Origin: Notospermus geniculatus
Taxonomy: Eukaryota; Nemertea; Pilidiophora; Heteronemertea; Lineidae
Direction of reading: 5' to 3'
DNA: 64,000 bases
Assembly (NCBI GenBank): GCA_002633025.1
Contig: NMRB01000138.1
Span: 491,665 to 555,664 of the forward strand
Positions within the stretch are counted from its first letter, which is position 1, and each line of letters opens with the position of its first letter. A program made the position numbers and the translations under genes. This document shows, one piece after another, positions 58,904 through 64,000 of this stretch. The notes under the pieces were generated by a model. The model was not told where the DNA came from, did no database searches, and saw only the letters and a program-made list of their open reading frames with translations.

Positions 58904-59257
58904 TAAAGGCCTGTTCACACCCAAGACCGTGCCGCGGGCCGCGACGGCGAAAAACGACGCGCGTTCACCTCAGGGAAAATAGGTTCAATGGATTTTCAAT
59001 AAAAGGGTCACACCAAAGACGCGCGGCAAGAAATGACACGTGCTCGCTTGCCGCGCGTCTTTGGTGTGACCCTTTCCACTGCAGCGGATCCGGGCAGCGG
59101 ATTCCGCCGCGGCTTGCGGCGAGAGAGCGGTTTTCACAGGCACTGGGATATCAACAGGCCTGTTGTTAAACCATCGACGGATTATCCAAAACCCTGTGAA
59201 AACCGCGCGCCCCCGCCGCAAACCACGGCGGAATTCGCTGTAGTGAACGCGCCTTTA
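58904..59257. repeat. Nested MITEs
   Basis: Outer TAAAGGCCTGTTCACAC ... GTGAACGCGCCTTTA. Inside are a 74-bp hairpin at 59002-59075 (AAGGGTCACACCAAAGACGC) and a block with CGCCGCGGCTTGCGGCG related to 42139-42324. Confidence 0.8.
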
Positions 59258-59942
59258 TAAAATCTCCAAACGCCGTGCCGTTCCGCATTTTCTGATCCTC
59301 CGCTCAGGAGGCTGAAAGGAACGGAAGCCGCATGCGCCGATACGGAGATTGGCTGGTGTAAATGATGCATTACTTTCAATGCACCCCGTATAATATAAAG
59401 GTAATGATCTCCTCCGCTGGAGCGGCGGCCTGCGCATGGCTCGTGATGCTAACAGCAGCGATTTTATCTTGGCGGTGAAGACAAACCAACGCACTCTTCA
59501 AGCACCGCTCGACCGTGTAGGACGTTTGGGTTTTGGGATTTAACTTACTGACTGACGATGTGATGTTTTGATAAATACGTATCACAAGGAATTCTTGAAT
59601 CTGGACTCTACCGTTTTGGAGTTGCACATGAGGTAAGTGACACCCAGATCGTAAGAGTTGCTTTCACACACAGAAGTGGGTTTGAGATCTGTAATTTATG
59701 TGGTCAGACCGGTAATCTGTATCGACGTACATGTGTACACGTGGACGTTCAGGGCATATCCCTTACAAGAAATACACATGTACGTTTCCGAAACTTTATC
59801 AGTTACAGATCTAAACCTCACTATTTTGTGAAAAAAAACGTTCCCTTTCCAGCTGTAACTTTTTTCAGTGTGGCCATTTTTCTGTGTGAAACAGACTCAC
59901 TGTTTCTCTGTGTGTCGCGCAATGTCAAGTGTTCAGGGAGAA

Positions 59943-60093
59943 TAGGGAGGTTTCGGAATCAAACGATAAACGTAAACGTTAACGACAACGTATTTTTGTA
60001 CCGAAAATGCAGTATAAATATGGTTAATGTGTAGTACGAAAAATAACGTTGTCGAAAAGTTTACGTTTATCGTTTGATTTCGAAACCTCCCTA
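59943..60093. repeat. TAGGGAGGTTTCG MITE
   Basis: TAGGGAGGTTTCGGAATCAA / GATTTCGAAACCTCCCTA with inner AACGATAAACGTAAAC inverted. Confidence 0.85.
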
Positions 60094-60269
60094 ATGTGTT
60101 GCGACATGCGACACAGCAACAAAGTCAATGGATTTTCCTGAATACAGCTGATATACGGTTAATGACCACCAAATCAATGCTGGCAGTTGATAACAAATTG
60201 AAGCGGAGGTCAGTTGGCCTAGTCCACGTCTTGTAGGCCCTAAAATCCGTATTCAGCCTGCAAATCATG

Positions 60270-60325
60270 TAGACTGGTCCCCTGTCCTCGAGCCGCTCCG
60301 CTCGACATCGGACTCGACCAGTCTA
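60270..60325. repeat. Hairpin TAGACTGGTCCCCTGTCC, copy 1
   Basis: TAGACTGGTC...GACCAGTCTA ends; loop is C/G-rich. Related to 60788-60875. Confidence 0.75.
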
Positions 60326-60645
60326 GCTGATAATGAAGGTGGCAATGAATGTCCTGCGTAATGACCCTGGTCAATTACTCTGGTAATCACACCAATATCA
60401 TTGATATCGACTCCGAATGGCCTCAATCATTTCATAAAGTTACAATGTCAGATTGGTGTCAGAGATCGAATGTCAAACGCATTATCAGATAAACCACAAA
60501 TTAGCCTTTATGATTTTTCACTACCGTACGTTATAACGGGAGATTTGCGACTTTGGGACCGGGCAAAGCTACGTATCCGTGGAAGTAATGTACATGTACT
60601 AGGGACGCAGGATCTCATACGAATTCCTGTCCATGAAAGTAGNCG

Positions 60646-60760
60646 GACCCATTCATTCTTGATCGAGCACCAATCACGTGGATTTTCCTGTGTATTGGTC
60701 CGCTAGAACTTTGCTGCCATCTTTTGGCAATACGCGCGGCTGACTGCTTCTATTGTCATT
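60646..60760. repeat. Dispersed repeat shared with 45676-45795
   Basis: Begins just after the contig join at 60643; the shared core is TATTGGTCCGCTAGAAC and GCTGCCATCTTTTGGC. Confidence 0.75.
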
Positions 60761-60787
60761 TCATGACCCCCCCCCCCCCGAAATCTG

Positions 60788-60875
60788 TCTAGACTGGTCC
60801 CCTGTCCTCGAGCTGCGCTCCGCAATGCCTGTCCCCGTATTAGCGGAGGGCACGAGGACAGAAGACCAGTCTAGA
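60788..60875. repeat. Hairpin TCTAGACTGGTC, copy 2
   Basis: TCTAGACTGGTCCCCTGTCC and its imperfect reverse complement GAGGACAGAAGACCAGTCTA; same family as 60270-60325. Confidence 0.8.
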
Positions 60876-61283
60876 ATTCGATCATGTTCTTTTGTTACCG
60901 TTGTTGTGTACTACTAGTTCTTCCTATGAGCGACGGATGACATAACACAAGACTCCTTCTTGCTATTTGAGTTTCAACACGAATGCATCACGACATACAG
61001 TCAGTGGTCGCAGTGCACATGCTTCAACAACACGAACTGCGGCTCATGTTACGGATGTAGGGCAAATGAAATTTAGCGCTCAAAGTGTAAAACATGTATA
61101 CATGTACTAAATTGGTGTTGGTTGCGTATTCACGGATCAGGAAGCAAAAAAGCCTGACGTATTAGCGATTCGTGACGTTGGCTAGGCCGCAGTGGTTTCC
61201 AGATGGTGTGGTGACTCGTCAACGAACGCGATGACCACGAAAGCGCACCCCTCGGTTTCTGTTTAACCAGGAAAAGTCGGACA

Positions 61284-62115
61284 AGTGGTGAGATTTTGTA
61301 ACATTATTTTCAGCAATGAGAGACTTTGTTACGTTACAAAATCTCTCCAGTGGTGAGATTTTGTAACATCATTTTTCAGCAATGAGAGATTTTGTAACGT
61401 TACAAAATCTCTCCAGTGGTGAGATTTTGTAACATTATTTTTCAGCAATGAGAGATTTTGTAACGTTACAAAATCTCTCCAGTGGTGAGATTTTGTAACA
61501 TTATTTTTCAGCAATGAGACTTTGTAACGTTACAAAATCTCTCCAGTGGTGAGATTTTTTAACATTTTTTTCAGCAATGAGAGATTTTGTAACGTTACAA
61601 AATCTCTCGAGTGGTGAGATTTTGTAACATTATTTTTAGCAATGACAGATTTTGTAACGTTACAAAATCTCTCCAGTGGTGAGATTTTGTAACATTACTT
61701 TTAGCATTGAGAGGCTTAAATCTCTCCAGTGGTGAGATTTTGTAACATTATTTTTTGTTACGTTACAAAATCTCTCATTGCTGAAAAATAATGTTACAAA
61801 ATCTCTAAAAATAATGTTACAAAATATCACCACTGGAGAGATTTTGTAACGTTACAAAATCTCTCATTGCTGAAAAATAATGTTACAAAATCTCACCACT
61901 GGAGAGATTTTGTAACGTTACAAAATCTCATTGCTAAAAATAATGTTACAAAATCTCACCACTGGAGAGATTTTGTAACGTTACAAAATGTATCTCATTG
62001 CTGAAAAATAATGTTACAAAATCTCACCACTGGAGAGATTTTGTAACGTAACAAAGTCTCTCATTGCTAAAAATAATGTTACAAAATCTCACCACTGGAG
62101 AGATTTTGTAACGTT
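61284..62115. repeat. Foldback array: ~65-bp units, first direct then inverted
   Basis: About eight units in one orientation (61284-61750) followed by about six in the opposite orientation (61757-62115). Each unit has CCAGTGGTGAGATTTTGTAA, CATTATTTTTCAGCAATGAG and the palindrome TTTTGTAACGTTACAAAA. The whole block forms one large inverted repeat whose arms are tandem repeats. Confidence 0.93.
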
Positions 62116-63033
62116 GATCGCACCGAGCAAAATCGGCTGTAGACGCCAGGTGTGGGCTGGACAGCGATGGGGAATCTTCTCGCCGGCGATGCTTGCCAAT
62201 TGTCCAACAATACCGATATCGCCCCATCTGCGGTGGCCGGCGATTAGATCGCTGGCGATATCGCCTGGTGTGCTGCTGGTTTACGACACATCTTTGCATC
62301 GGTCATTTTTTTGGCCCACCCGATATACAGCCTTGTCAATCAATGCAATCGTGTTGCCTGAAGACATCATGCAAAAATCAGTTCTAAGTGCAGCCTTCAA
62401 CGATAGTAATCAACTATCCCTTAGGGCCATAATTATTGTTACATGAGGCAATGGCGTATGTCATAACACTCATCAAGGTATCTGTACGAAATTGTGATCG
62501 TAAGTTTATTATCAGGTGGAAAGTAATTGTTTTCGTTTTTGGCATTGTACTGCATACTATTACCGTGGATTCACGTGCAGTTTGTAGAAAATAACTTTTT
62601 TCAATCCTTATATGCACAAGGTTCAGACACGATCTCTGCTGCACACAGGCCCGCCCATCACCAACCTCCAGTTCGCCGTGGCATCGTGCACACGACCACG
62701 CGCCTGGCCTCCTGCCGGCGTGGCATTGCAACTCAAGCGTGCAGGGCGCTGGGTTGTGCAATTTTAACCTTCCCACAGAGAGTGAACTGAGTCGACTCTG
62801 AAACCGGGCAGGAATCCAGGTCATCCTGACTACTGCAGCGCCGCCCAACGTCTCTTTTGGAAATCATTGTTCATGAGCCATGTCGCGGGCATGGAACTTG
62901 CAAAGATGGTATCACGCATACCAAGACTGTATCTCACAGACATTGGCCCGTAGACATGGTAGATGCGATCTCGCAGCGTTTTCCGTATATGCTACCAGCT
63001 TTTATGCATCTTATAGATTATCGTAGCTTGGTT

Positions 63034-63103
63034 CCCGTCTTTGCCGCAGCACTCCCGCGGCGCTCGCTCCACAACATCGAGCGAGCGCCGCGGCAAAGAC
63101 GGG
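63034..63103. repeat. G+C-rich hairpin
   Basis: CCCGTCTTTGCCGC...GCGGCGCTCGCTC and GAGCGAGCGCCGCGGCAAAG around a 9-base loop. Confidence 0.8.
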
Positions 63104-63794
63104 CATCAGTCGCATGGTCGTTATTTCCACTCAACAGGATCGACAGTGGGTGAGCGGCCGACACCAGATCGTAGGTTACCGATGATGATGATGAGTTCAT
63201 TGCGATGTGCTGTATTGAAGAACAATAATTCATAACGCACGTTGATGGATAATGTCTTGTGGTTACATCTTCGACAACCGAAGGGTGGTGCGGGCCACGG
63301 TTACTTGGGCGGCGCCTTCGTTGCTCCCTACGTAGGCACGACGACTCAGCCTTCGGTGATCGAAGATGTGTGGTTAGGTCACAGGTGAACAGCATTATCA
63401 ACACTGTCAATCAACTTCTCATTTCCACCAAGGATTGACATGCAAGCCAATTAGCTGGAAGGGACCATGGCGTGTTCAATAATATTGTCCCGGGGCGGCG
63501 ATGGTCCGCGTTTATGAAGCTCAGAGAATCTAGAGTACGGACTCATAATTTTCCAATAAGTACTTTGGCCGATACTTTTTATCGAAAATCGGCCCGTAGC
63601 CGCCGTGGTAGTGACTCGCGCCTCTGACATGTGGATTCGATCGCCACTGTTGCGTGACAGTCTCTGTGTCTCTTTATTCCTCAATGGAGAGCACCATTTG
63701 TTCACATGATGACTAAAGCAAGGTTCATTGGCACACGGATTTGGACCATAATCATCATCACTTTTCTCAAGCCGTGGTTACACTACATAAAATC

Positions 63795-63915
63795 CCCGTG
63801 TTCTTTGCGGTCACACCTATGAATTGCCGGGCTTCGAGAAACCCGTGTCTGAAAAACACGGGTTTTTGGAACACGGCAATCTCGCCGTGCTTTTCGAAAT
63901 CCCCGTGTCTCATTA
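63795..63915. repeat. Cluster of CCCCGTGT/ACACGGG hairpins
   Basis: ATCCCCGTGT at both edges, ACCCGTGTCTGAAAAACACG at the centre and GCCGTG/CACGGC pairs between. Probably a MITE. Confidence 0.55.
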
Positions 63916-64000
63916 GTTCTTTAGCACGGCGACAGATGGCGCAGCCATTAAGTGATGTCGTTTTCGCTCCTCCACCAATGTGGGCCAATACAAAAATGAC

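Larger units (their letters stand above)
57749..64000. other. Repeat-rich region without a recognised gene
   Basis: Apart from the listed elements I find no reading frame with family similarity. Open frames here are short and overlap hairpins. 62120-63000 and 63110-63760 show nothing I can name. Confidence 0.55.

Noticed and set aside
61284-62115. CRISPR-like array
   Set aside because: Units are nearly identical throughout with no unique spacers, the array inverts halfway, and the genome is animal.

Overview
This is animal genomic DNA: split genes with GT-AG introns, no bacterial-style operons, and introns full of short inverted-repeat transposons and SINE-like pieces. The frequent AGGCCTA and TACATGTA words, a very heterozygous genome and a domino-type EP400 gene suggest a marine invertebrate, perhaps an echinoderm, hemichordate or lancelet. 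The species is an inference; no sequence in the window names it. The assembly is built from contigs joined at N 2437, N 27979, N 37823-38006, N 57748 and N 60643. The window is dominated by one plus-strand gene, an EP400/SRCAP/Domino-type SWR1-family chromatin remodeller. I resolve 43 coding exons from ATG 9649 to stop 57442. All intron phases agree, and the spliced CDS is 8661 nt (2886 aa) when each duplicated exon is counted once. Order of parts: Q/S/T-rich N-terminus, HSA domain, acidic linker, SNF2 ATPase lobe 1 (GLGKT, DEAQ), long family insertion, ATPase lobe 2 (ending [11 protein letters not shown]), charged coiled segment, SANT/Myb domain, Q-rich C-terminus. Exon 31 has an internal splice donor that leads to the SANT/Q-rich p400-type end. 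If that donor is not used, the same exon reads 427 further codons to a stop at 43824, followed by AATAAA. One gene could therefore give a p400-like and an SRCAP-like protein, as Drosophila domino does. Three blocks occur twice around contig joins: 1-2436 with 14733-17338, 20930-27978 with 27980-33927, and 35792-37822 with 38007-40044. Exon copies differ almost only at synonymous sites while introns differ by clean transposon insertions. I read these as the two alleles of a heterozygous individual placed in tandem, not as real duplications. They give a catalogue of insertion polymorphisms: a SINE, several TA-target MITEs, a hAT-like MITE and two different elements within a few bases of one site. 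Upstream, on the minus strand, are the 5' part of an arylsulfatase B/I/J-like gene (2438-3662), broken by a 305-bp tandem duplication, and the first two exons of a carboxylesterase-family gene (6092-4169). A likely EP400 promoter and non-coding first exon lie near 8.0-8.2 kb. Downstream, 57.8-64 kb contains no recognisable gene but many hairpin elements, including a roughly 830-bp foldback array of 65-bp units at 61284-62115.
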